Origin: Hyphomicrobiales bacterium | GTDB taxonomy: Bacteria; Pseudomonadota; Alphaproteobacteria; Rhizobiales; Aestuariivirgaceae | Direction: 5' to 3' | Assembly (NCBI GenBank): GCA_025359045.1 | Contig: JANYHN010000021.1 | Location: 162,721-226,720 of the forward strand | Length of the DNA: 64,000 bases | Shown: positions 50,965 through 60,182 of the stretch, piece after piece | Layout: every line of letters starts with the position of its first letter | How positions within the stretch are numbered: position 1 is the first letter of the stretch | Notes under the pieces: model-generated | What the model was told of the DNA's origin: nothing | Databases searched by the model: none | What the model saw: the letters and a program-made list of their open reading frames with translations, nothing else | Position numbers and translations under genes: made by a program

Positions 50965-52152
50965 TTGAAAGCAATTCGAATATCGAAACGTGTTGTTGAT
51001 GCCCTTGAACCGGGAACAACGGACCTCGACTTTTTTGACGACGACCTGAAAGGCTTTGGCGTTCGTGTGCGGACATCCGGGCGCAAATCCTATTTTGTCT
51101 TGATGCGGTTTCATGGTGTCCTGAAGAGGTTCACCATCGGTCCGCATGGCGCAATAACAACTGAACTTGCAAGAATTAAGGCCAAGGAGATCATCTCCCA
51201 GTTGGCGATGGGCAATAATCCAAGCGAGGCAAAGGACTCAATTCGCAATTCGATCACTGTTCGAAGTTTATGTGAGCGGTTCTTGGCAGAATATGTTCCA
51301 TTTCACTGCAAGGCCAGTACTGCCAAGGAGTATAAAAGGTGCGTCAGGTTGTTCATCATTCCTGAGATCGGAACAACAAAGGTGGTTTCGGTCGTTCGCA
51401 CAGATATCACGGTACTTCATCACCGGCTCAGGCAAATACCCTACCAAGCCAATAGAACACTTGGAGTGCTGTCCGTCATGTTTGCGCAGGCGGAGGCCTG
51501 GAGCTTGCGCGAAGCGTTCTCCAATCCTTGCCGGGGCGTGAAGAAATTCAAAGAGAAGAAGCGGGAAAGATTTTTATCGTCAGACGAACTCAGTCGACTA
51601 GGAGCGACATTGCTCGCTGAAGAGAAGGAAGCGTCATCTGCGGTGACCTGTATTCGGCTCCTGATCTTCACTGGTTGTCGGCTTAGTGAAATTCAAAAGC
51701 TCAAGTGGAGTTACGTGGACTTAAAATCAAAGATGATCCTTCTCCCTGATTCCAAAACTGGCAAGAAGACAATATACTTGGGTCAAGCGGCCATCGAAGA
51801 ATTCCAGCGAACCCCTAAGATTGCTCAAAATCCTTTTGTTATCACTGGTAGCATTGACGGCCAATATCTTAATGACATGCAAAAACCTTGGCGACGCATT
51901 CGAAAGGCCGCCGATCTTGAGGATGTCCGCATTCATGATCTCAGACATACTTTTGCATCGCACGGGGTAGCTATGGGGCAGGGATTGCCTATCATCGGCA
52001 AGCTATTGGGCCACTCGCAGTCTCAAACAACAGCGCGTTACGCCCATCTTGCGGCTGATCCAGTAATCGAAGTTGCAGATAAGATTTCTGAGCGCTTGGC
52101 AAATAGTTTGAACCCCTTCGGCCACGGCCCGAAGGTGGTGAAGGCGGCCTAG
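50965..52152 (+). CDS. int: Tyrosine-recombinase integrase (P4/phage type)
   Basis: A 395-residue integrase. It has an N-terminal DUF4102-like arm-binding domain (FDDDLKGFGVRVRTSGRKSY), a core-binding SAM-like domain (~100-190), and a catalytic domain with Arg in TGCRLSEIQKLKW, HDLRHTFASHG, LLGHSQSQTTARYAHL and the nucleophile Tyr in that last motif. TTG 50965 is chosen because AAGGAGG lies 7 bases upstream; the frame is open further 5' but reads into att sequence. It is placed next to a truncated tRNA-fMet, so it likely integrated a genomic element to its right. Confidence 0.85.
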   Translation: MKAIRISKRVVDALEPGTTDLDFFDDDLKGFGVRVRTSGRKSYFVLMRFHGVLKRFTIGPHGAITTELARIKAKEIISQLAMGNNPSEAKDSIRNSITVRSLCERFLAEYVPFHCKASTAKEYKRCVRLFIIPEIGTTKVVSVVRTDITVLHHRLRQIPYQANRTLGVLSVMFAQAEAWSLREAFSNPCRGVKKFKEKKRERFLSSDELSRLGATLLAEEKEASSAVTCIRLLIFTGCRLSEIQKLKWSYVDLKSKMILLPDSKTGKKTIYLGQAAIEEFQRTPKIAQNPFVITGSIDGQYLNDMQKPWRRIRKAADLEDVRIHDLRHTFASHGVAMGQGLPIIGKLLGHSQSQTTARYAHLAADPVIEVADKISERLANSLNPFGHGPKVVKAA

Positions 52153-52303
52153 TACGATATATTTTAAATGACCGTGTGCAAAACGTGCGCAGTAAGCGGC
52201 GGCATTCTTAGTGAAAAACAAAGTGTGACGCGCCATAAATTACGACATTTCGCACATTTGCAACTTCACCACTATTCCCGCTCATACTCTGTTTCACTCT
52301 GAA

Positions 52304-52597
52304 ATGCACTGTGGCGTTCCATTGATGGATAGAAAAGACAACATGGAAGGTGAACATTTTATAGCAGAGATTTCAGATTCTGGGCCAGGGCTTCCTAGTA
52401 ACATACTTGAATAAATTGAGCGCAAGGGCGCCGGATCAGCACCTCGCGAAAATCGTTCCGGTTTGGGACCATGGATTGCTAAGCGCTTATGTTTTGAAAT
52501 GAACGGTACACTTTCAATTGTGAATTGCTCGGAAGCTGGCACAATAATTCGACTTCAAGTTAATTCTAAAGAATTGGAAAAACGTGATGCAGCTTGA
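52304..52597 (+). pseudogene. Remnant of a DctB-like sensor histidine kinase (C-terminal ATPase part)
   Basis: Only the end of a HATPase domain is left. The G1-box-like EISDSGPGLPSNILE is followed by an in-frame TAA; then SGLGPWIAKRLCFEMNG (G2-box-like) and NCSEAGTIIRLQV lead to a TGA at 52595-52597, which overlaps the start of the response-regulator remnant by 11 bases. The missing sensor and phosphoacceptor regions and the internal stop show it is non-functional. Order and overlap match dctB-dctD operons. Confidence 0.7.
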
Positions 52598-53922
52598 AGA
52601 TCGCACAATTGGTTTGGTTGAAGATGATCTCATAATGGGAGAGTCACTTGTACAGAGCCTCACCCTTGAGGGTTGTCACGTTGATTGGAGGCAGACAGGC
52701 GAGGAGGCTATGCAGGGGTTGCGAGAAACCAGTCCTGATTTGGTTGTGTGTGATATCCGCTTGCCTGATGTGCAGGGCGAACAATTGTTCCGAACTTTGG
52801 CTTCGCAGGGGTCGATCCCGCCATTCCCTTTTGTGACGGCTTATGGGGATGTGGATCAGGCTGTTCAAGTGATGCGTGCAGGGGCTGCCGACTACATCAC
52901 CAAACCCTTCTAAATGTCCGCTTTTGTTTCCCGAGCTGTTCGCTGATCAATCGACATCGTATTTCTTCGGCAGAGAAAGTTCTTGGTGTCTCAAATTTGA
53001 TGATTGATCTCGAAGCAAATATTCGGAAGATTTGCGACCTGACAAGTCAACTTTTAATATCGGGAGAGACCGGTGCAGGTAAAGATATGTGTGCTCGGTT
53101 CCATCATGCGAATTCTGTTCGTTCAAAAGAACCATTCATTGCTGTGAACTGTGCTACAATTCCCGCCGATCATGTAGAACGTGAACTTTTTGGTTTTCAT
53201 GGGCAGGCCCCACAAAAATTTCATCGCGGATTGGCTGAACGTGCCAAAGTCGGAATCCTTTTCCTCGACGAGATTGCGGAATTGCCTTTGTCGTAACAAG
53301 CATAACTGTTGCGGTTGATAGAGACCCGGGAATTCAGTCGCGTTGGCGGCGAACGGGTGATTCAGTTTCATGGCCATATTGTGTGTTCCACCAATCGAGA
53401 TGTCGCCGCACTTGTTCAAAACGGAGAATTTAGAAAGGATTTCAACTATTGTATCAGCGGTATGCGTCTCGAAGTTCCGCAACTGCGCGAACTTCGCGAT
53501 GATGTCTAATGGCAGTTGGATATGTTCTTTGAACAATTTTCAACAATTGCCTCTTCAGTTTTGTGTGGCTTCAGCAGTTTTACTTGCGATCAGGCTATTG
53601 AAAATGCATGGCCAGGAAATGTGCGGGAATTACGTAACCGTGTCGAGCGCGCTTGCGCTTTGACTACTGGGGAATGGATTATGTCCTATGATTTATTCCC
53701 CATGAGACAAGCAGCTAAAAATCCAAACCAGTTTCTTTTGTAACATTATCAGAAGCTCGATATGATGCTGAATGTCGACAAATAGAACGCGCTCTGGCCA
53801 AAACGTCTGGCGAGATTGGTGAAGCAGCAAAGCTCCTAGAAGTCCCAAGGACTACACTTTGGGACAAGATACTGAGATTTGGTATTCACACAGGTCATAC
53901 CGTTAATAGTTCGAAACCCTGA
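52587..53922 (+). pseudogene. Decayed NtrC-family (DctD-like) sigma-54 response regulator
   Basis: A receiver domain (IGLVEDDLIMGESL, DLVVCDIRLPDVQG, ADYITKPF) stops at 52913. The AAA+ domain survives in pieces in other frames: GETGAGKD Walker A with NCATIPADHVERELFG (52997-53296), STNRDVAALV with FRKDFNY (53309-53509) and AWPGNVRELRNRVERA (53516-53743). A Fis-type helix-turn-helix with GEIGEAAKLLEVPRTTLWDK ends at TGA 53920-53922. The GAFTGA loop is not recognisable. At least three stops or frameshifts make it a clear pseudogene. Confidence 0.8.
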
Positions 53923-54147
53923 ACCTTCGCTCATGCAGCATGTTCGGTATTCTGTACATCAAAATTTGTAAGTCCCTGATTTAATGAAAACCATAATTGT
54001 TGCATGGCACAATTGGTAGTGCCGAAGCTGGCCCTAAGGTGACTTCAAGAAAAAACAACCTAAGTGGAGAATGCTCATGTCAAGATGTGACAAGTTTGTG
54101 GAAGTTGTGCGCAGGCAATTTCTACGAGGCGGCTTTGTGGCATTTTG

Positions 54148-54541
54148 ATAATATTTTGTAGGGGGTTCGTATTTAGAGCTCACCCGTCTGGTAGCAACTT
54201 TATTTCGTGCCCATGTCATTTGTAGCAGCATCAAAAGCAACAATTTTGCAGATTTTCAAGGGTTATTGGAACTTGTGCGCAAATCGACGGGAATTGAGGG
54301 TGCGCGGATATACGATATTAGGCACACATTTGCCTCGCGGCTGTTGCACGTGGCCAAAGAACTGCAGTCTAAAGGTAAACTGCTTGGCCATACTCATACC
54401 CAAACCACCGCGCTCTATGCACATCTGGCCGCTGATTATTCGCTTGCGACAACCAACCAAGTTTCTAGGAGCTCCGCGGACGCTCTCTGTGACGAAAAAG
54501 TAAACTGCGTGAGGACTTGTGAAACTTGGATATTGGCATAG
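54148..54541 (+). pseudogene. C-terminal remnant of a second tyrosine integrase
   Basis: An open frame after a TAA encodes only the catalytic end of a tyrosine recombinase: IEGARIYDIRHTFASRLL, then GKLLGHTHTQTTALYAHLA with the nucleophile Tyr. It resembles the intact integrase at 50965 (DVRIHDLRHTFAS, GKLLGHSQSQTTARYAHLA) but differs enough to be another family member. The N-terminal and core-binding domains are absent. With int on the left, it brackets the decayed two-component genes. The ~225 bases before it (53923-54147) show nothing clear. Confidence 0.6.
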
Positions 54542-54668
54542 TTGCGTCTGCTGGATTGCTGCTGGCCAACATATACAGACTTGGACGTTTCATAATATCC
54601 ATAACCCTTGAAAATTATTTCGCTTGGGACGCTGGCGTGTAACGTGCGGGAACAGCTGAAGCGCGATA

Positions 54669-55646
54669 TCAAATTTTTGCGTTTTGCGTCAAGTCTGCCA
54701 GGTGACAGGCCGCTTCACCACTGTGACCGACGACGCGCAATTGCGGCTCCTCGTCGCGGCAGCGTGCAATGGCGACCGGACAACGGGTCGAGAAACGGCA
54801 GCCAGGTGGCGGATTGCTCGGACTTGGAGGGTCACCCGCCAACAATATACACCGCCGTGTTGCTTCGATGCGCGGATTGGGTGAGGGAACTGCTGATAGC
54901 AGGGCTTGGGTGTAAGGATGAGCTGGATCGGCAAACAACGGTCTGGTCAACCCTGCTTCGGCAACTCGCCCCAAATACATCACCGTCACACTGGAACAAA
55001 CTTCGCGGACAATTGCAAGGTCATGCGCCACAATGACAATGGTGAGTCCGAGACGCTGGCGCAAGTCAGAGAACAGGTTGACGATCTGCGCTCGCACTGA
55101 AACATCCAATGCCGAAAGTGGCTCGTCGCAAATCAGGATGGAAGGGTTCAGTGCAAGGGCGCGGGCAATGGACACGCGTTGGCGCTGTCCACCCGATAAT
55201 GAGCGTGGAAGTCGGTCCAACACAGTTGCAGGTAGCGCAACCAATTCAAGCAATTCCCTCACGCGGGCTTGGCGTTCGCCGGTAGGGCCAAACCCGTGAA
55301 TTTGCAACGGTTCTTCCAAGGTTTGCGAAACAGTCTGGCGGCGGCTCATCGAGCCGAGCGGATCTTGAAAAATAAATTGCACGGCGCGGGCGAAACCTTT
55401 GCGGTCAGCTTTTTGCCATGCCGCGCGGTCGCGTCCATTGATAAGCACTTGTCCAGCGGTAGCGGGTTGTAAGCCCACGATGGCGCGGGCCAAGGTGGTT
55501 TTGCCACACCCTGATTCACCAACGATGCCATGAAACGCACCCTGCGGAACCACAAGGTCAACCCCATCAACGGCCCGTACCGCACCCAGCTGCGTGCGGA
55601 AGTGGACCTTGAGTCCTGAAACGGTGATGGCTGGGTGTTCAGTCAT
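54669..55646 (-). CDS. nikE: ABC transporter ATPase, NikE/DppF-like
   Basis: A 325-residue ATPase of the peptide/nickel transporter family: Walker A GESGCGKTT near 44-52, signature LSGGQRQRVSIARAL, Walker B LICDEPLSALD, and the C-terminal oligopeptide-transporter extension with CRFSTRCP. ATG 55646 lies within the end of nikD and is chosen over an upstream start because [16 protein letters not shown] fits the family start. Fifth gene of nikA-B-C-D-E; the importer would be powered by the NikD/NikE pair. Confidence 0.85.
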   Translation of the reverse strand: MTEHPAITVSGLKVHFRTQLGAVRAVDGVDLVVPQGAFHGIVGESGCGKTTLARAIVGLQPATAGQVLINGRDRAAWQKADRKGFARAVQFIFQDPLGSMSRRQTVSQTLEEPLQIHGFGPTGERQARVRELLELVALPATVLDRLPRSLSGGQRQRVSIARALALNPSILICDEPLSALDVSVRAQIVNLFSDLRQRLGLTIVIVAHDLAIVREVCSSVTVMYLGRVAEAGLTRPLFADPAHPYTQALLSAVPSPNPRIEATRRCILLAGDPPSPSNPPPGCRFSTRCPVAIARCRDEEPQLRVVGHSGEAACHLADLTQNAKI

Positions 55647-56652
55647 GTACGGGGAGTTCTTCCAATGCAATGACAACTGAGCAGGCTACGCGGTGCGGTG
55701 TTGCGCCATTCTTTACGGTTCGCAACGGTGGACGATGGACGCGACAGCTGGGCAACACCAATGGGCAGCGGTCCGCAAAGCGGCAGCCTCCTTCCAGTTT
55801 CACTTGATTGGGCGGAAGGCCCGGAATTTCCCGTGTTCCCGTTGCCGTCTCTGAACGGAAGTCCGGCACCGATGCAAGCAGTCCACGTGTATAGGGGTGT
55901 ATCGGTGCTGTCAGCACATCCAATGCTGTGCCTTCTTCTGCCACCTGGCCGGCATAAAGCACCATCACCCGGTCAGCCACTGATGCCACCACGCCAATGT
56001 CATGGGTAATCAGCACGACTGCAATCCCGTCTTCTTTCTGAATGTCGCGGATCAGCGCTAGGATTTGCGCTTGCACCGTTGCGTCGAGCGCTGTCGTAGG
56101 CTCGTCTGCAATCAACACGCGGGGTCGCGAGGCCAGCGCCAGTGCGATCATGGCCCGCTGCAACATTCCACCAGAAAGTTCGTGGGGGTAGCTGTCATAG
56201 CGGTCTTCCGGGTCAGGAATGCCCGTGCGCGTGAGCAGGGACACGGCATCCTTGCGCGCCTCCTCGGAAGAAAGTCCAGCATAGCGCTCTGCCTGCCGGG
56301 CAAGTTGTGGCCCGATTTTCAGCATCGGGTTCATGGCGCTCATGGGGTCCTGAAAAATAACGCCGAAGAACCGCCCGCGCACGTCACTTATTTCATTGAG
56401 GGATAGGTCAACCAAATTGCGGCCATCAGCAAAGGCTGACCCGCGCAAATCAATCGCCACACCTTCCGGCAGCAAACCAAGCGGACCCAATGTCAAGACA
56501 GTTTTGCCGGAGCCACTTTCGCCTACCACCGCAACGGTTTCGCCCCTATGCACATGAAAACTGACACCGTCAATTGCCCGCACCGAAACAGTGGGCGTAT
56601 AAAGGTCAATGACCAGATCATCGACGGCGTAGACCGCATATTCGCTTGTCAT
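55639..56652 (-). CDS. nikD: ABC transporter ATPase, NikD/DppD-like
   Basis: A 337-residue ATPase with Walker A GESGSGKT near 40-47, signature [16 protein letters not shown], Walker [13 protein letters not shown], and the C-terminal [14 protein letters not shown] segment typical of DppD/OppD/NikD. ATG overlaps the permease stop (ATGA). It pairs with the following ATPase gene. Confidence 0.86.
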   Translation of the reverse strand: MTSEYAVYAVDDLVIDLYTPTVSVRAIDGVSFHVHRGETVAVVGESGSGKTVLTLGPLGLLPEGVAIDLRGSAFADGRNLVDLSLNEISDVRGRFFGVIFQDPMSAMNPMLKIGPQLARQAERYAGLSSEEARKDAVSLLTRTGIPDPEDRYDSYPHELSGGMLQRAMIALALASRPRVLIADEPTTALDATVQAQILALIRDIQKEDGIAVVLITHDIGVVASVADRVMVLYAGQVAEEGTALDVLTAPIHPYTRGLLASVPDFRSETATGTREIPGLPPNQVKLEGGCRFADRCPLVLPSCRVHRPPLRTVKNGATPHRVACSVVIALEELPVHD

Positions 56653-57554
56653 GGGTGTGCTTCCACACTGGCGCGGGCAATCTCTTCACCGGCGCGTTCA
56701 GCTTTGCGTTTGCGCAGAAAGTTACCACGCACGGCCCGCGGTACTTTTTGTAACGCGAAGGCCTCACCCATCAGGTTGAAGCTAACGACCACAAGCGTTA
56801 GGGCAAATCCGGGGATAATAACGAGAGACGGATATTCTTCGATATAGCTCATACCATCAACCAGCATCTGGCCCCATTCTGGAGTCGGAGGTGCCACACC
56901 AAGGCCGAGAAAAGAAAGTGTCGCAATCGCAAGCACGAGGGCGCCTGCGTCCGCACTGGCATAGACGACGACGAGGCCCAAAACATGGGGAAGAATATGT
57001 CGGGTAAAAATCCAGAGGTGAGATGCTCCCATCACCCGCGCTGCTTCGATATAGGGCTGCTGTAGTTCTGATACAACGACAGCCCGGCTCATGCGGGCGT
57101 AATTGGCCCACCACGCGACAGTCAACGCCAGAATCATTTTCCAGTAATCAGATATCCAAGCAAAGTTTTCGCCCGAGAACACACCAATGAGCGCCAACGC
57201 AATAATCAGAGATGGCAACGCCAACATGATATCAATTGCTGAGATCAGCACCAATTCAGTGGCACCACCAATATATCCAGCAAGCGAACCGATGACTACG
57301 CCCATGAAAAGGGCTGCTGCCAAAACAAAGACCATGGCCACAAGTGACGTGCGAGCACCACCGATAATGCGGCTCCACATATCGCGTCCCAGATAATCGG
57401 TTCCCAGCCAATGGCTGAGTGATGGTCCCTGCAACAGTGCGCCATAATCTTGGTGTGCCGTGTCGTGGGTCATCAACAATGGCGCAAACACCCCAATCAG
57501 CACAAAAATAATGGCTGGAGCAAGGATGGCCCAAGGGAGTTTGCCTATCTGCAT
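56649..57554 (-). CDS. nikC: ABC transporter permease, NikC/DppC-like
   Basis: A 301-residue permease with an N-terminal helix, the family motif LGTDYLGRDMWSRIIGGARTSL near 50-71, five further helices and the EAA loop EAARVMGASHLWIFTRHILP near 170-189. It starts one base after the nikB stop region and overlaps nikD, so the permease pair and ATPases are co-translated. Confidence 0.87.
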   Translation of the reverse strand: MQIGKLPWAILAPAIIFVLIGVFAPLLMTHDTAHQDYGALLQGPSLSHWLGTDYLGRDMWSRIIGGARTSLVAMVFVLAAALFMGVVIGSLAGYIGGATELVLISAIDIMLALPSLIIALALIGVFSGENFAWISDYWKMILALTVAWWANYARMSRAVVVSELQQPYIEAARVMGASHLWIFTRHILPHVLGLVVVYASADAGALVLAIATLSFLGLGVAPPTPEWGQMLVDGMSYIEEYPSLVIIPGFALTLVVVSFNLMGEAFALQKVPRAVRGNFLRKRKAERAGEEIARASVEAHP

Positions 57555-57555
57555 T

Positions 57556-58497
57556 TCAGGCCCTCCTCAAGCGGCGCAAGCGCGGATCGGCCAGCATTGC
57601 GATCAGATCGACAAGCAGGTTCACCGAAACAAAAAAGATGACAAAAAGGGTGAGCACGGCCTGCATTCCAACAAAGTCGCGAAAGCGAATAGCTTCGATG
57701 AAAAATGCGCCGATGCCATTAAGGCCAAATACCCGCTCCACCACAATAGCGCCGATGATCATCAATGTGAATTGCGCGCCAAATGTGGTAATGAAGGGTA
57801 TAGCGATATTGGGTAACGCTTCGCGCAGCAACACATCGCGGCGGCTTAGCCCCTTGGCAAATCCGGTGGTAGCAAAGGGCCTTGACATCGCATCTTGCAA
57901 ATTCACTCTTATGACCCGGGACAAGACTGACGCGGGAAACAAAGCAATTGTCAGCCACGGCAGCACCCACGAGGCTGGCCCTGAAACACCAAAACTAGGG
58001 ACCCAACGCAGTCCCACCGCAAATATGATAACGAGCATGGCAGCCACGAAAAAATTGGGCGTTGACGCACCCACAAGTGCCACACCGTGCAGTATTCGGT
58101 CAACAATGCCGCCGTTAGAAACAGCACCCCATAGCCCCAAACCGAGTGACATGAAGAATGCCAAGGCCCCGCCGCCAGTCAACAAAGTTGCGGTGACTGG
58201 TATGCGCTCCGCGAACTCTGCGGTCATTAATTTTCCAGTCCGTAAACTGGTGCCAAAATCTCCGCTTGCGGTCTTTCCCAGCCAATGGAAATAGCGCACT
58301 GGCAGGGGGTCATCCAGCCCAAGTTCGTGAGATATGCGCTTGATCATTGCACCATCAGCGCCCGCACCTGCCGCACGTTCTGCAATCAAGGCGGCAACGT
58401 TACCAGGTGCGGCCGTCACCAACGCAAATGTCAGCGCGGTTGCGGCCAGCATAAGCAAAACGGCAAGTACCGCCCTGCGCAAAAACATGCGTGTCAT
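57556..58497 (-). CDS. nikB: ABC transporter permease, NikB/DppB-like
   Basis: A 313-residue permease with the N-terminal helix, the GDFGTSLRTGKLMTAEFAER region near 92-111, and the EAA-type loop TTGFAKGLSRRDVLLREALP near 212-231, as in NikB/DppB. It lies 23 bases downstream of the binding-protein gene. Confidence 0.87.
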   Translation of the reverse strand: MTRMFLRRAVLAVLLMLAATALTFALVTAAPGNVAALIAERAAGAGADGAMIKRISHELGLDDPLPVRYFHWLGKTASGDFGTSLRTGKLMTAEFAERIPVTATLLTGGGALAFFMSLGLGLWGAVSNGGIVDRILHGVALVGASTPNFFVAAMLVIIFAVGLRWVPSFGVSGPASWVLPWLTIALFPASVLSRVIRVNLQDAMSRPFATTGFAKGLSRRDVLLREALPNIAIPFITTFGAQFTLMIIGAIVVERVFGLNGIGAFFIEAIRFRDFVGMQAVLTLFVIFFVSVNLLVDLIAMLADPRLRRLRRA

Positions 58498-58520
58498 TCA
58501 GGAACCTCCGCCAACGACGA

Positions 58521-60080
58521 CTATCCGAGCGAGATTCCTTTGAATGGTAAATCATAATCCGTAGCAGGAAGGCTGAAGCCCTTCACTTTTGGGTTCACAG
58601 CCCACAGGCGCTTGGTCACCACTAACGGGCAAGCTGCTACATTGTCATACAACCAATCATAAACTTTTTGCATGGCATCCGCACGCGCATCGCCGCCGGT
58701 TTCCAGCGCCTTGGCAATCAAAGCATCAAGGGCATCAGCAATGTAAATTTTGCCATCAGGTCCAGTGTCAGCCGCCGTCTCAAAGGAAGCACCAAGTGAA
58801 CCATGCGGATCATAAGGCGCACCATAGGTCGCAAAAAAGGTGAGGTCATATTTAAAGGCCGGGCGGCGTTCGTGCATTGTGGCGTTATCCACCGACGAGA
58901 TGTTCACCTTGAGGCCCACCTCAGTCAACATGCCCTGAATGATCTCAGCGATACGGCGCGAACCGGGAAAGGATTCTTCGGATATAAGGAAATCAATTTC
59001 CAGCGCCTTGCCATTCTTTGTCCAGCCAGAACCGCCACCGCTCCAGCCGCCAGCCGTTAGTGCGGCTTGAGCAGCAGCAACATCACGCACCGGAACTGGC
59101 TTTCGTGCACCTGCCGTTGGAACAGTGGTTGGAAAGATATCAATTGTTGGGTCGGCATATCCTTCAAACAACACTGTTGCTACGGCCGCCCTGTCAATGC
59201 CTGTAAAAATTGCCTGACGCACGGCCTTGTCCTGCATGACGGCAGACTTGGGTGAAAACCCTAAAATGGTTGTTGCTGTGCCTGGTTCAGCAACAACCAT
59301 CATACCGTCTGCTGCCAGCGCTTTTGCCCGGCGTGGTGACAAAGGGGCAACCCAATCGCCACCGATTACATCCAGTTCGCCCGCTCGCAATGCATTGGCG
59401 CGGGCCAGTTCATCCGGAACGACTTTCAGTTCCATGCGGCTAAACGCAGGTTTTTCGCCCCAATATTTGTCATTTCGCACCAGAACTGTTTCTGTGCTGG
59501 AATATTTTTCGACAATCCATGGACCAGTGCCAATGGGGGCTGTTTGCTTGCCATCAGCTCCTACGGCCTTTGGCGATAACATGCGAACAGGTCTCACAAT
59601 GGTGAGTTCGAGAAGAGCAACAGGTACCGCCTGCTTCAACTTTATGGTGATTTTGTTTGGGGCATCTTTAACAATGCTGTCATAGGCGGCAGAAATGCCA
59701 ATCCAGGAAAAATCAACTACACCCATCCAGCGCTTCAGGTTCCATTCAGCAGCATCCGCATCCCATCCGGTGCCGTCGGAGAAGGTAACACCTTCGCGCA
59801 AATCAAAGCTGATTGATTTACCATCATCTGCGACCTTCCAAGTCGTTGCCAAACCAGGTTCCAGCGCACCGCCCTGACCATATTGGATCAAACTGTCAAA
59901 TACCACTGTGTAGGACGACAGAGTTGATACGTTCTGCAAAAGGTCCAAGTTGCCTGTTTCAGCGCCAATAGCGACACGCAAGGTTTTGGAGCCTGTCGCA
60001 AATGTAAAATTAGGCAAGGCTGAAAGGAAAGCAACGCTGGCAGTGGAAGCAAGAAAGTGGCGGCGGTCGAGTTTAAACAT
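58521..60080 (-). CDS. nikA: Periplasmic binding protein, NikA-like (nickel/peptide class)
   Basis: A 519-residue SBP family 5 protein with a Tat-like RRHFLAS signal. Several blocks follow E. coli NikA: IVRPVRMLSPKA, APIGTGPWIVE, VRNDKYWGEKPAF and TYGAPYDPHGSL. At the place where NikA has a histidine (HRTWGAPYDPH) this protein has Phe (FFATYGAPYDPH), so metal coordination must differ or the ligand may be a metal chelate or peptide. The neighbours DmeR/DmeF handle Co/Ni, which favours a metal-related role. First gene of nikABCDE. Confidence 0.8.
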   Translation of the reverse strand: MFKLDRRHFLASTASVAFLSALPNFTFATGSKTLRVAIGAETGNLDLLQNVSTLSSYTVVFDSLIQYGQGGALEPGLATTWKVADDGKSISFDLREGVTFSDGTGWDADAAEWNLKRWMGVVDFSWIGISAAYDSIVKDAPNKITIKLKQAVPVALLELTIVRPVRMLSPKAVGADGKQTAPIGTGPWIVEKYSSTETVLVRNDKYWGEKPAFSRMELKVVPDELARANALRAGELDVIGGDWVAPLSPRRAKALAADGMMVVAEPGTATTILGFSPKSAVMQDKAVRQAIFTGIDRAAVATVLFEGYADPTIDIFPTTVPTAGARKPVPVRDVAAAQAALTAGGWSGGGSGWTKNGKALEIDFLISEESFPGSRRIAEIIQGMLTEVGLKVNISSVDNATMHERRPAFKYDLTFFATYGAPYDPHGSLGASFETAADTGPDGKIYIADALDALIAKALETGGDARADAMQKVYDWLYDNVAACPLVVTKRLWAVNPKVKGFSLPATDYDLPFKGISLG

Positions 60081-60182
60081 TTTTGGCGTTCTCCTGTTGT
60101 CATTTTTTTATTAGAATGTCAGTTATGTTGAGTATTATATAGATATTGTCGCATGATCTAATTGCCGCGATGCGAGTTTCTT

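Noticed and set aside
54003..54025. TGGCAC...AGTGC as a sigma-54 (-24/-12) promoter near the decayed DctD-like gene
   Set aside because: The -12 element lacks the TTGC core at correct spacing and no intact gene follows.
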